Source: Maylandia zebra (Eukaryota > Chordata > Actinopteri > Cichliformes > Cichlidae). From it: a stretch of DNA of 64,000 nucleotides. Below, one piece after another: positions 11,800 through 23,567 of this stretch. Numbering within the stretch: position 1 is the stretch's first letter; each line of letters starts with the position of its first letter. The notes below the pieces were generated by a model. It was not told where the DNA came from and ran no database searches. It saw only the letters and a list, made by a program, of their open reading frames with translations. Made by a program: the position numbers and the translations under genes. The stretch is taken from NCBI RefSeq assembly GCF_041146795.1, contig NC_135185.1:10349529-10413528 (forward strand), in the 5' to 3' direction.

Positions 11800-12490
11800 C
11801 TCTCCATGTTCGTATGTTTCTGTAGTAGACATTGTTGAGCTTCTCCAACCTTTGTCTCAGGCTTTTACTTCTTTTGTTTTGCTCCTGCCTGTATGGTTTT
11901 TCCACAAGCGGTCAGCTGGAAGCAACAAGTTCCTGTGTGCTGTGAAACTCTTTCCTCCCTTCTCCGGTTTGATCTTATAAACTGAGATGTCAGGGCTTTT
12001 TTTTTTATCACTACCACATACTCTATATGCTTCCAGTATAACCAAAGCTTGCCTGCCCCTCCTAACTTTTTGCGGTTGCGCAGCAGGACTCTGTTTCCTG
12101 GATGAAGTTGAGCTCCAGAGCTTATGGTTGTAATACTGTTTTGATTCTTTTTGGGCTGCTCACGATTGCCATTTTGTCACATCCTCCTGGTAGCTCATTT
12201 GTTGTTACTGTGAAGGCAAGTTGAACAAAATGTCTACAGGAAGTCTTGGAGTGCGGCCAAACAACAAATAGTACAGGAAAAATCCAGTAACCTCATTCCG
12301 AGTGCAGTTGTAGGCGTGCACTACTTTTACCAGCAAGTCCTTCCAGTCCTCTTTTTCAATGCTTTGTCTCAACAAAAGGTTCTGTTGAAATGTTCCACTT
12401 GCCCATTTTACACAGTTACATTCATCATGGATACAAATCTCATGGGAATTTTGGGCTTTTAATGACTTCTTACAACTTTGCATCTCACCA
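11800..12490 (-). mobile_element. Fossil Ty3/gypsy-like retroelement, integrase region
   Basis: Minus-strand frames show an integrase C-terminal region: DWKDLLVKVVHAYNCTRNEV and YYLLFGRTPRLPVD, followed by a segment ending HRNLLLPADRL, as in fish gypsy-type Pol proteins. Only this part of the element remains and it is broken. No LTRs were matched to it. Confidence 0.7.
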
Positions 12491-12779
12491 CTGCATTGCT
12501 TTGTGCTTGTTCATCCTCCTGATGTTCTGTGTCTCTCTCCTGCAATGGTGCAGTTTGTCAGTGACTTAAGCTCATCACTGAACACGTGATTTCTTGTAAA
12601 TCAGCTGTTTTACAGATATTGCTGTGGTCCATAAAAAGTATCTGTCATATTCTGCTAACATGCAACGTGTTTTTTCTTTTTCAACATTAAAGTAATTCAG
12701 ACATAACAGCACGACTGAATTGTTTTCACCCTCTGATCAGCCCTCATCTCAGCAGCTGCATCACTCACACATTCAGTGT

Positions 12780-12948
12780 TTTAACCAGTTTCACTTTTAA
12801 TTCTTTCAAGGGGCGGAGCTTTAAGACAAATATAGGTGGGGTGACAGAGTCCGAAACAGGAGCAGCAGCTACAAGACTCGACTGTGTGCAGACTGACCTC
12901 CAACCTGTTATCACTCTATCACAGCACGCAGATAAACGCCATCATTTG
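12780..12948 (+). promoter_or_regulatory. Promoter and leader exon of the IRG gene, with ISRE-like site
   Basis: AGTTTCACTTTT at 12,787-12,798 is one base off the ISRE core (AGTTTCNNTTTC) bound by interferon-activated factors. A GGGGCGGAG GC-box follows, then an AT-rich AAATATAGG at about 12,828. A probable untranslated first exon from about 12,855 ends at 12,948 before gtgagt. The coding exon at 16,987 starts exactly after an acceptor AG with ATG, as expected if a leader is spliced on. Exact start of transcription is inferred. Confidence 0.55.
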
Positions 12949-13142
12949 GTGAGTGTTTCCAGTTTCTGTCTCTGTGCAAAATTAAATTTCCTCAAATTTA
13001 ATTTGATTCATTTAAAGTGAACTTTATTACTCTGGTGTACAATATGAATTGGTTAGTAATAGCATAGCTCAGTACATGAAGTTTTCTCTAAAGAATGACA
13101 GTGATTGGTGTGAAACTTAGACTTACGAGTCAATTTCAAATT

Positions 13143-13145
<3 letters not shown>

Positions 13146-13206
<61 letters not shown>

Positions 13207-13228
13207 CACACACACACACACACACACA
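13146..13228 (+). repeat. (TG)n(CA)n microsatellite abutting an R4-type LINE
   Basis: About 56 bp of TG, a TATA centre, then about 22 bp of CA, ending directly at the 3' end of the LINE copy that starts at 13,229. Confidence 0.9.
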
Positions 13229-16200
13229 CTTCAAGCTCGGGTCCTCTACCAGAGGCCCGGGAGCTTGAGGGTCCTGCGCAGTATCTTAGCTGTTCCCAGG
13301 ACTGCGCTCTTCTGGACAGAGATCTCCGATGTTATTCCCGGGATCTGCTGGAGCCACTCGCCTAGCTTGGGAGTCACCGCACCTAGTGCTCCGATTACCA
13401 CGGGGACCACCGTTACCTTCACCCTCCACATCCTCTCGAGCTCTTCTCTGAGCCCTTGGTATTTCTCCAGCTTCTCGTGTTCCTTCTTCCTGATATTGCT
13501 GTCATTCGGAACCGCTACATCGATCACTACGGCCGTCTTCTTCTGTTTGTCTACCACCACTATGTCCGGTTGGTTAGCCACCACCATTTTGTCCGTCTGT
13601 ATCTGGAAGTCCCACAGGATCTTAGCTCGGTCATTCTCCACCACCCTTGGGGGCGTCTCCCATTTTGACCTCGGGACTTCCAGGTTATACTCCGCACAGA
13701 TGTTCCTGTACACTATGCCGGCCACTTGGTTATGGCGTTCCATGTATGCCTTGCCTGCTAGCATCTTGCACCCTGCTGTTATGTGCTGGATTGTCTCTGG
13801 GCCATCTTTACACAGCCTGCACCTGGGGTCTTGCCTGGTGTGATAGACCCCAGCCTCTATGGATCTTGTACTCAGAGCTTGTTCTTGTGCTGCCATGATT
13901 AGTGCCTCTGTGCTGTCTTTCAGTCCAGCTTTGTCCAGCCACTGGTAGGATTTCTGGATATCAGCCACCTCCTCTATCTGCCGGTGGTACATACCGTGCA
14001 GGGGCCTGTCCTTCCATGATGGTTCCTCGTCTCCCTCCTCTTTCTTGGGTTTCTGCTGCCTGAGGTATTCACTGAGCACTCAGTCAGTTGGGGCCATCTT
14101 CCCAATGTATTCTTGGATGTTCGTTGTCTCATCCTGGACTGTGGTGCTGACACTCACCAGTCCCCGGCCCCCTTCCTTCCGCTTAGCGTACAGCCTCATG
14201 GTGCTGGTCTTGGGGTGAAACCCTCCATGCATGGTAAGGAGCTTTCTTGTCTTGATGTCAGTGGCTTCTATCTCCTCCTTTGGCCAGCCTATTACCCCAG
14301 CAGGGTACCTGATCACGGGCAGGGCGTAGGTGTTGATGGCCCGGATCTTGTTCTTACCGTTCAGCTGACTCCTCAGGACTTGCCTGACCCTCTGCAGGTA
14401 CTTGGTGGTTGCAGCTTTCCTAGCGGCCTCTTCCTGGTTTCCATTCGCCTGCGGGATCCCCAGGTACTTGTAGCTGTCTTCTATGTCTGCAATGTTGCCT
14501 TCTGGTAGTTCGATCCCCTCAGTTCTGACTACCTTCCCTCTCTTTGCCGAGCGCCTGGCAGCACAAATGAACCAGCTGCTAGTTGACGAGAGACACCCGG
14601 AATGGCTAACCGAAAGCCGGACAGTCCTGATCCTCAAGGACCCCAAGAAGGGACCGGTCCCCTCCAACTACCGACCAATAACCTGCCTCAGCACCACGTG
14701 GAAGCTCCTGTCAGGCATCATAGCGGCTAAGATGAACAGGCACATCTTCAGGTAGGTAGCCAGAACACACAGTTCTGACTACCTTCCCTCTCTTTGTTAC
14801 CATCCGACTACACTTCTCCAGTCTGAACGACATTCCAATGTCATTGCTGTATAGCCTGGTAGTGTGGATCAGTGAATCGATGTCTCGTTCACTCTTGGCA
14901 TACAGCTTGATGTCATCCATGTACAGGAGGTGGCTGACAACTGCTCCGTTCCGTAGTCGGTATCCGTAGCCAGTCTTGTTAATGATCTCACTGAGGGGGT
15001 TCAGGCCTATGCAGAACAGCAGTGGAGACAGAGCATCTCCTTGGTAGATCCCGCACTTGATGGTGACTTGTGCTATGGGCTTGGAGTTGGCCTCTAGTGT
15101 TGTACGCCACATCCCCATTGAGTTCCTGATGAAGGCTCTTAGGGTCCCATTGATCTTGTACAATTCTAGGCATTCCAGTATCCAGCTGTGGGGCATTGAG
15201 TCATAGGCCTTCTTGTAATCAATCCAGGCAGTGCACAGGTTGGTCAGTCTGATCTTGCAGTCTCGGCTGACTGTTCTGTTTACCAGTAGCTGGTGTTTTG
15301 CGCCTCTGGTATTCTTGCCAATTCCTTTCTGTGTCCCGCTCATGTATTGACCCATGTGCCTGTTCATCTTAGCCGATATGATGCCTGACAGGAGCTTCCA
15401 CGTGGTGCTGAGGCAGGTTATTGGTCGGTAGTTGGAGGGGACCGGTCCCTTCTTGGGGTCCTTGGGGATCAGGACCGTCCGACCTTCGGTTAGCCATTCT
15501 GGGTGTCTCTCGTTAACTAGCAGCTGGTTCATTTGTGCTGCCAGACGCTCGTGGAGTCCAGTCAGCTTCTTTAGCCAGTAGGCGTGAACCATGTCGGGCC
15601 CTGGTGCTGTCCAACTCTTCATACTGGAGACCCTTTCTTGGATATCTGCTACTGTGATGGTTACTGGACCCTGTTCAGGGAGGTCGCTGTGGTCTGCCCT
15701 CAGATCCACTAGCTACTGAGCATTGCCGTTATGGGTTGCGTCCTTCTCCCATGTGCTCTTCCAGTATTGCTCCGTCAAGGCCCAAGGCTCCGTCTCCAGC
15801 CTTGGGGGTGCTGTTCTCTTATTATTATTGTTCCCTTGCCACTGAGAGTACACCTTTGCTGGTTCTGTGGAGAACAGCTGGTTTATTCTCCTGCCTTCTA
15901 TCTCTCTGGTGTACCTCCTCAAGCGGCTGGCCAAGGCTGTGAGTGTTTGCTTGGCAGTTTCCAAGGCCTCAGGTATGGACAGCTTGCTGTATTTCTTATG
16001 CACCTTTCTGCAACTCCATTAGTTGGCTAACCTCCCTCCGTGCTACTTTGATCTTGCCCACTAGCCTCCTTCTCCATGGAGGGTACTGCCCCTTGTGGCT
16101 GTTCAACTTGTAGCCAAGCATCTCACTGATCACTGCTGCCGTATTGTAGATCAGCTTGTTAGTGTCGGTAATCGTGGTTGTAGGTATTATCCGTAGTGCT

Positions 16201-16250
16201 GCATTAACATCATCTAGCAGACCTTCTGGGGGTACTTCACGTAATCTTGG
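13229..16250 (-). mobile_element. R4/Dong/Rex6-type LINE, copy A (nearly full coding part, broken)
   Basis: The minus strand encodes, 5' to 3', an N-terminal part (16,003-15,713), a reverse transcriptase (15,709-14,711; motifs [29 protein letters not shown]), a linker, a CCHC-type [18 protein letters not shown] and a restriction-like endonuclease [18 protein letters not shown] (13,246-14,079). That order marks the R2/R4 group of LINEs, which cut target DNA with a C-terminal PD-(D/E)xK nuclease. An in-frame TAG separates the first two open frames, and the middle is disrupted by an inverted fragment at 14,545-14,770. The copy sits in the first intron of the IRG gene and its 3' end abuts a microsatellite. 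Confidence 0.85.
14545..14785 (+). repeat. Inverted LINE fragment inserted inside copy A
   Basis: Plus-strand codons here give AAQMNQLLVDERHPEWLTES and [20 protein letters not shown], the same region the minus strand encodes at about 15,350-15,550. It is bordered on both sides by a direct repeat containing cagttctgactaccttccct (about 14,519 and 14,771), so it is a short inverted insertion with a duplicated flank. Confidence 0.8.
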
Positions 16251-16254
16251 TAAC

Positions 16255-16924
16255 CGGCTACGGGGGATCCAGTGCAGGGACTGGGAATCTTGTCAAAGTT
16301 GAGGGACACATGGATTCCACTCAGTATCAGGAGATTCTGGAGACCAATGTCCAGGAATCAGTGACAAAGCTGAAGCTGTGCCGGGGCTGGATCTTTCAAC
16401 AAGACAACGACCCGAAACACTGCTCAAAATCCACTAAGGCTTTCATGCAGAGGAACAAGTACAATGTTCTGGAACGGCCATCTCAGTCCAGACCTGAATA
16501 TTATTGAAATCTGTGGTGTGAGTTAAAGAGAGCTGTCCATGGTCGGAAGCCATCAAACCTGAATGAACTAGAGATGTTTTGTAAAGAGGAACAGTCCAAA
16601 ATATCTTCAACCACAATCCAGACTCTCATTGGAACCTACAGGAAGAATTTAGAGGCTGTAATTTCTGCAAAAGGTGGATCTACTAAATACAGATTTCATT
16701 TCTTTTTTGTGGTGCACAAATTTTTGCACCTGCCTAATTTTGTTTAAACAATTCTTGCACACTTTCTGTAAATCCGATAAGCTTCATTTCACTTCTCAAA
16801 TATCACTGTGCGTGTCTCCTCCTAAGATATATTTAACTGACATTTTTTAATGTAACAACCAACGATTTATACAGCAAAATAATGACTATCAACAACGTTG
16901 CCCAAACTTTTGCATCCCACTGTA
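16255..16924 (+). mobile_element. Tc1-like transposon, 3' half only
   Basis: Plus-strand frames give Tc1 transposase blocks QEILETNVQESVTKL, GWIFQQDNDPKHCSKSTKAF and, after a frame break, LWCELKRAVHGRKPSNLNEL and IGTYRKNLEAVISAKGGSTK. The end at 16,905-16,924 reads caaacttttgcatcccactg followed by TA, the typical terminal repeat and target dinucleotide. The 5' half is absent, and the piece joins directly to the R4-type LINE. Confidence 0.8.
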
Positions 16925-16986
16925 TATACACACTGTAGTTGCAGATAATGCAGTGATTTTTATACTTTTTCTTTTTGTATTTAAAG

Positions 16987-19900
16987 ATGAGCATGGAAGA
17001 TCCAAATGATTCATTTGCAGAGGAAATCGCTGCCGTTAAAGAAGACCTGGAAAACAATGACACTGCTGCAGCAGCTGCAAAGATTCGAGAATATTTAGAC
17101 AAGCAAAATAACGTTCCACTAAATATCGCCATCACAGGGGAGTCTGGAGCTGGTAAATCCACCTTTATTAATGCCTTCAGAGGGCTGTCCGATGACGATG
17201 AGGGAGCTGCACCTACTGGTGTTACAGAATGCACCATGGTGGTTAAAGAATACCCCCATCCAAACTATCCCAATGTTACTTTTTGGGATCTCCCTGGAAT
17301 CGGCACCACCAAGTTTCCAGCTGATAAGTACCTGAAGCTTGTTGAATTTGAGAAGTTTGACTTCTTCATCATCATCTCAGACACTCGCTTCAGAGAAAAT
17401 GATGTGAAACTCGCTCAGGAGATTCAGAAGATGGAGAAAAAGTTCTACTTTGTTCGCTCAAAGATCGACAACGATATACGAGCTGAACGAAGAAAGAGAG
17501 ACTTCAGTCAAGAGAGGACCCTTTCGAAAATGAGGGAAAACTGCATCGGAGGTGAGTGTTGTTAGAGTTAATTCTTTTAAGATTGTCATTTGTGCAAAGA
17601 TATATATAACCATTGCTTGTGTATGTGCTGATAAAATGTCTTTTCCATGTCAATTCTACTTTTTCTGCATAATCCATCATACAAAATGTAATCAAATGGA
17701 AAAGTCTCATTTTAAACTTGTTTTATTAGTTTTAATCTTTAAAACAAATTAATTATATGCAACATTCTCTGACTTGAAGAAATTAGTTTAACATTTAAAC
17801 CTATTTTCTGCACATTCCAGCACATAAAATAATTTTTTGTGTGTGTTTACACTCACTCTTTCAAATAGATACAAGTAAAACACGGCAGAAAATAAAGTCA
17901 AAGACTAATAATAATAATGGATTGGATTTATATAGCGCTTTTCAAGGCACCCAAAGCGCTTTACAATGCCACTATTCATTCACTCTCACATTCACACACT
18001 AGCGGTCCTGTTGCTCTATTTTCACCTGTAAAGCAGGACTGGGGCACGCGGAGGTTTACCCTGGTGCAGGTGTGCCGCAGCGGTCAGTGGAAGAATCCGC
18101 GAGTTTCTCTGTGAGTTTCCCATCACGTCGTAGCTACTCGGTGCTTGCTCAGAAGTTTAGGGGGTTTTTTGCTGTAAAAAGAAGTTTTCTTCCCACGCAC
18201 AACGGACACTAATGTTTTTGTTACTTTTTATGGAATCAAACTCAAAGTAAGGTCAGTACTTCCACGCTTTAAACGCTGTACGCTCATACTCTCTCCCGCA
18301 CTCGATATATGATCCATTGTTGATCTGCACACAGCTGTTGCCACGAACGTCGCACTCGCTTACGTCACTGTCATGAGACACTCTCGCAAAAAAATCACGG
18401 GGCCTTTCTCAATATGCGTACTTGTGTGTACTTTCGTTCTCGTGTACTCGTGATACGTCATCAGTCAGAGACCAAGTACTGTTCCAATTCGAAGTACGCA
18501 TCAAGCCGAGAACGCGAAAAAGTCCCGGATGTGTTCTCGCTCCGCCCGTTTTATTGAGCATGCATTGGTGGTGACTTGTGTGGACTTTGTACAGCTAAAT
18601 ATCCCAGAATGCATTTAGTCCGAAACTCAAACGCGGCAATGGTGGACGAGCGGGGCTAAAAACTTTTAAATATTACTCTTTCTGGGTCACAAAATAAACT
18701 TTTAAGTTATTTTCCAGCGAGAATGTAGCTGTGTAAACTTCAAATATCTGCTCGATTTATCAAGATATCACATATTTCCAAACGCGCTCCGACGTTTTCG
18801 GAGACGTCTGTGACCCGCCCGCTCCATAGCAGACAGCGAGGTTGAGGATTATTAGAGCCGGCGAGAACAGCGGGCTCCCAGCACATCGTTTTCAACCCCC
18901 CCGCGGTCTTTTCGCTACTCAGGTTAAACAAACCCCAAACCCCAGTAGCTGTCTATTGTAATGAGTGTCCACTACAATAAAAATAAAAGCGTTCTAACAT
19001 CTCACCTGCTTGTTTTTATTAAGGTATGTACACGTATGTACATGTACACTACTTTTTTTAATAGAGATTTCACTACTGAGGTTAAACATGATATATAAGT
19101 CACTTAGATCACTTCTAAATGTTAATGTTTGGTTTTATTTGTTCCTGAGTAAACCGGTTTGGCTGCGATTAAAGTTAAGCTTCATAACATATTACTCACA
19201 GTTGAATTAAGAGGGGACGGCAGTAAAAACTCCAGACCGGTGACATCATCAAGTACGCTGGTGTTCCAATTGTACAAATCGCGAGTTCGTACTCGCGTAC
19301 TTGAGAATTGAGAAAGGGCCACGGTTTTAGTAACGCAGTAACGCAGCGTTCCTATGGGAAAGTAACGGTAATCTAGTTACCTTTTTTGCAATAGTAATCC
19401 CTTACATTACTCGTTACTTGAAAAAAGTAATCGCGTTACTGTAATCCGGCAGTAATGCGTTACTTGTAATGCGTTACTGCCCATCTCTGCCTATGAAATC
19501 CTTTATCACTAAGTGAGATTTGTGTGTCCATCATCCCAAACTCTGCACTGCAGAAAAAAGATTTCAATGCAGAGTCAACTCTGGTAAAAATCAGGGAAAA
19601 CTGTGTTCAAGGTGAGTCCCTTTTTAAAAATTTCTGTGGTAAAAAGTGTAGTTATTGCTCACAAACAAAAGCAAAAGCTCTTTTTAAAGTTTGTTTTCAG
19701 TATTAACACTGAACAACACCCAACAGATTACAATATTAAACTAAAAATAAAATTAAACAACTGAATTCAGTCTGGTTTGCAGCCTCTGTGTGTCCTTTCT
19801 AAAATCTGAACTTTGTAATTGGGTTCTTGTTTCACTGAGTCACAGTAAGGTGTGCAGGATCATTTGTTTAATGTTTAATTTTGCAAACTGAATATTAAAA

Positions 19901-20662
19901 TCATATTGTACATGTGCTTTCTCTGTTTTTTTTCCCCACATGGTTTATGTAAATACCATTTTACTAATCTTACTGATTCTCAATCATAAACTCTGAATGT
20001 TGTTGTTTCTCTTTTATAACTCAGGTCTTCAGGAACAAGGCATCAAGTCTCCACAGGTCTTCCTGGTGTCCAGCTTCGAGCTCCACTTGTACGATTTCTC
20101 TCTCTTACATGAGACCTTAGAGATAGACCTTCCTGCACAGCAGAGAGATGCTCTGCTGCGAGCCATGCCCAACATCAACCTGGAGATCATCAACAAGAAG
20201 AAAAAAGCGTTTCAGTCTAAAATAAAATACTGGGCTACTCTGTCTGCAGCTGCAGCAGGGGCTCCAGTTCCTGGACTTTCCATTTGTATGGACCTGTCCA
20301 TGATGGTTAATGTAGCCATAGATTATGTAGTTGGGTTTGGGCTTAATAAGCCATCACTGCAGAAACTCTCTGCCACCTCAGGTGTGCCCTACACTGAGCT
20401 GCTTAATGTCCTTAAATCACCACTGGCTGCAGCAAAAATAACCCCAGAGCTTCTCCTGAAGCTGTTGTCCCAACTGACCAGCACAGTTGCACTCATGGCG
20501 CTAGAGGAAGGATCCAGGTTGATTCCATTAATAGGAATCCCTCTGGCTGCGGGCCTCTCCTTCACCACAACCTACAGAGCTCTGAAATATTTCCTCACTG
20601 AGCTCGCTGATGATGCTCAGAGGGTGTTTAAAAGGGCTCTGGGTCTGAACACCTCAGTGTGA
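16987..20662 (+). CDS. Interferon-inducible GTPase (IRG family), two coding exons
   Basis: IRG proteins are interferon-induced GTPases that act on pathogen-containing vacuoles and membranes. Exons 16,987-17,551 and 20,025-20,662 join in phase (GG/GT glycine) to about 400 residues, the usual IRG length. G1 is GESGAGKS at residues 51-58 (GKS type), G3 is DLPGIG at 101-106 and G4 is RSKID at 157-161. The C-terminal exon encodes the helical IRG domain, with SPQVFLVSSFELHLYDF and a hydrophobic stretch around VPGLSICMDLSMMVNVAIDY. The ATG follows the acceptor AG directly, so a leader exon (12.86-12.95 kb) must precede it. The intron contains another IRG exon-end remnant (19,551-19,611), a Harbinger-like element and repeats. 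No frame break is seen, so the gene looks functional. Confidence 0.9.
17918..18000 (+). repeat. SINE-tail-like repeat
   Basis: TTTATATAGCGCTTTTCAAG and CAAAGCGCTTTACAATGCC, followed by a CATTCACTCTCACATTCAC block, resemble the tail of the SINE copies at 3.8 and 60.1 kb. No tRNA-like head is recognisable here. Confidence 0.4.
18400..19320. mobile_element. Harbinger-like non-autonomous DNA transposon, 921 bp
   Basis: The ends form an inverted repeat: left gggcctttctcaatatgcgt, right complement ggccctttctcaattctcaa. A 3-bp direct repeat ACG flanks it (18,397-18,399 and 19,321-19,323). GGGCC-type ends and 3-bp duplications fit PIF/Harbinger elements. There is no transposase. An internal block at about 18,660-18,810 is shared, inverted, with the element at 22,455-23,982. 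Confidence 0.65.
19321..19495. repeat. Dispersed repeat rich in GTAACG/CGTTAC
   Basis: A series of GTAACGCAG, GTTACTTG and AATGCGTTACT blocks ending GCCCATCTCTG. This looks like one half of a fish hAT-type MITE. A comparable repeat is at 29,880-29,996. Confidence 0.45.
19551..19611 (+). pseudogene. Remnant of a second IRG GTPase exon
   Basis: The peptide KKDFNAESTLVKIRENCVQG, followed by a gtgagt donor, is the counterpart of RKRDFSQERTLSKMRENCIG at the end of the neighbouring IRG exon. Only the last 20 codons remain; the GTPase part is missing. It indicates an earlier tandem IRG copy here. Confidence 0.75.
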
Positions 20663-20689
20663 TATTATAAATGGCAACTTCTTTAATGA

Positions 20690-21740
20690 CACTTAAAACT
20701 AGTTTAAACCAAAAAAATTAGATTTTGATTTTTTTTTTTTTTAAAGTAGACTGAATTAAATCTCCTGAAATCGATTGCTTAAATTATAACCGAGGCTTGT
20801 AGTGTAGAGTAGTTCCTCTGATCAGAGCAGAAACAGAAGAGTAACTTCTCCCAGCTTCTCACACTCAAACTCTCAAACTTTCCATCACATCACAGGAACT
20901 AATGTGATCTTATTATTCAGATATGAACTGTGTATACTGTAGAAGAGCTACTGAATCATTGCAATGATGTGTTTCTTTGTTCTTTGTGTTGTTGTTATTG
21001 CCAGCACTAGAGTGTGATGAGTCTGATTGTTTTGTTATCACATCATAGCATCCAGCATAATAAATACCAGCTATTAAAGAGTGGATGATGTAATGTGATA
21101 AAACAGAGGTGTGTAGAACAGAAACTGCTCTGTGGTGTTTGAGTCCTGTTGACTGTAATTTGTGATGAGTGTTTACCGCCCTCCAGCGGTCACAGTGAGG
21201 AACTACAACACAAATAATACAGATATGACTGCATGTTCATCAACGTTATTCCTGCTTGCTTATAATAAAATGTTATTAATAAAGATATTAACATTAATTG
21301 TTATTAGTAGTAGTAGTAGTAGTAGTATTTGATTTTGATGAAACAATAGATTCCACTGCACCAAACAATACATTATGAGTCTTATCTTCGGTGGACAAAA
21401 TATTAGAAACCTTAGTTTGACACTAATCGTTCTTCCCTACAAAAGACTTGAGCTTTTTCTGTCCTAATGTAGCTAAATAAAACATCTTTAAACGTCTGCT
21501 GCTGCAATTAATTATTTTCTTTCAAAGCTAATTGGTTTTTAGATATTTGGTCTATAGACAAATTAAGAAGCAGTGGAAGAATATCTGGTTTTCTCTCATT
21601 AAATTGCAGAAGAATTTGTCCATAGGGTCATCAATAAATGCACTCATACTTTCACTCAAGTGTTGTGATGAGAACGTGTTAACAAACCAACGCTATGTGA
21701 AAAATTGTCGGTATGTTACGCGTCCAGAGGCATGAGAGAA
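20690..21740. other. IRG 3' flank, no further gene seen
   Basis: AT-rich DNA after the IRG stop, with AATAAA-like sites near 21,060 and 21,279 and a short (TAG)n run at 21,308-21,326. Either AATAAA could end the IRG transcript; I cannot decide which. Confidence 0.4.
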
Positions 21741-21744
21741 TAGA

Positions 21745-21910
21745 ATTAGAATAGAATTCAACTTTATTGTCATTGCACATGCACAGGTACAGGGCAACAA
21801 AATGCAGTTTGCATCCATCCAAGTGCTTTAGTGATATAGATATATTACAATATAGAGAGAGCAGGTTGGAATGAATCTATAAATGTAAGTTCAGGGGCAG
21901 ATGTAGAAGG
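21745..21910 (+). repeat. Dispersed LINE-tail-type repeat
   Basis: TAGAATTCAACTTTATTGTC and CATTGCACATGCACAGGTAC mark a common fish repeat that I recall as a LINE 3' end. Confidence 0.45.
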
Positions 21911-22454
21911 GTGACATGTTACTCCCTAAAATGATCTCTTGCCTCCTTTAGTTCCACCCTAGTTTGGCATAACTGTGTTGATTATTAAAATAAGGTAGCA
22001 TTAACACTTTGAGTGCAGCTACAGTTAACACTGAATATAAATTCTAAAACTGAATATATTGCATACTGTTTTTGTTCATGGCAGCTTAGATTTCTGGCAT
22101 TTAGTGTAAATTTAAGCAACAATTTGATTTTTTTCTAACAAAAACGTGTCAAACTAAGTTAGACTTTGCTTGTAGTTAAACCTGTCATGATCTTGGGTCT
22201 TTTAACCCAGTATTTTGAATTTTAGTTTATTTTGATGTTTATAGTGTATGTTTAAGCTCAATAATTTACGAGTTCATTTGTTTATTTTATTCCACTTGTG
22301 TTTTCAACCCCTGTTAAGTCTCCCTTGCCCTTCATGTGTTTCATGTCTGTGTGTCTTATGTTGTCAAGTTCATGTTGTCATCTGCGTCTCATTATGTTTC
22401 CTGTTTTATTTTGAAAGAGGTCCCAGTTCCTGTGTTCATTGTGTTTAGTTTTAT

Positions 22455-23496
22455 GGCTGTGTCCCAAGTCAGGATCTGCACGCTTGAAGTACGCGCACTA
22501 CGCGTACTATGGTCGTGTCCAAATTCATGGGCTGCATCCTCCTGAGGACCCGGCCTTCGCGGTCTACGTGGGCCGGGTCCTCAGAAGGTCGGGTAGGCCG
22601 GAAGTAAACGGCCGTGAAATTGGACGGTCTAGCCTTCCGATTAGCGTCACCGCTGTCTCGGTGGAGTTTAATAAACTCAGCCGTCTGCTCCTTGCTATCT
22701 AAAATATAACAGGACACTGGCGTAAATTCTTGACCATCTCACACTTCTGTTTAATCAGTTTTCTGTTTGACGTTTATTCAGCTGTGTAAAAACCAAGGAG
22801 GAACCCGCCCGGGGGATTAATAAAGTTTTATTTTAACTAATCTAATCTAATAACTCTAATCTCAGCCAAACCGATTTACTCACGAACAAACAAAACACTG
22901 AAAAAAGCCCAACAATAACATTTTTAGGTTGTCTAAGTGACTTATATATTACGTTTAACACGAGCAGCGAAAGTCCGCGCTGATCTGAAAATGATGTGCC
23001 GGGAGTTGTGCCGTTCTCGGCCGCATCAGTAACCCTCGAGCTCCCGGCGAGCTATCGAGCTGGTGGGTAGAAGACGTCTCTGAAAACGTCGAAGCATTTT
23101 TGCAAATATGCGATATCTTGATAAACCGAGCAGATTTTTGATGTTTACACAGCTACTTTCTCGCCTGAAAATATGTTAAAAGTTTATTTTGTGACCCAGA
23201 AAGATTAGTATGAGTAATTTTAAAACTTAGTAGGTCAATCATTTTTGTCATGACATCACTGTGATTAGTTGAGTATCTGAGGCTGAGACCACAGGACAGT
23301 AAAACATGATTTTTGGGCTTCATTTCTGTGCTGAACAGTCATTTAAGATTAGTTAGTAAATAACAATTAGCTAATGTTGTTCATGAGACTAAAGTCATCT
23401 CACTGTGGTAATGTAAATATAATATGGCCAATATTATAGTATTGTCAGATTATTATGGTATGTATGTATGTATGTATGTATGTATGTATGTATGTA

Positions 23497-23567
<71 letters not shown>

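Noticed and set aside
13146-13228. Regular repeats resembling an array
   Set aside because: Plain TG/CA microsatellite; no spacer-repeat structure, and CRISPR arrays are not expected in a vertebrate.
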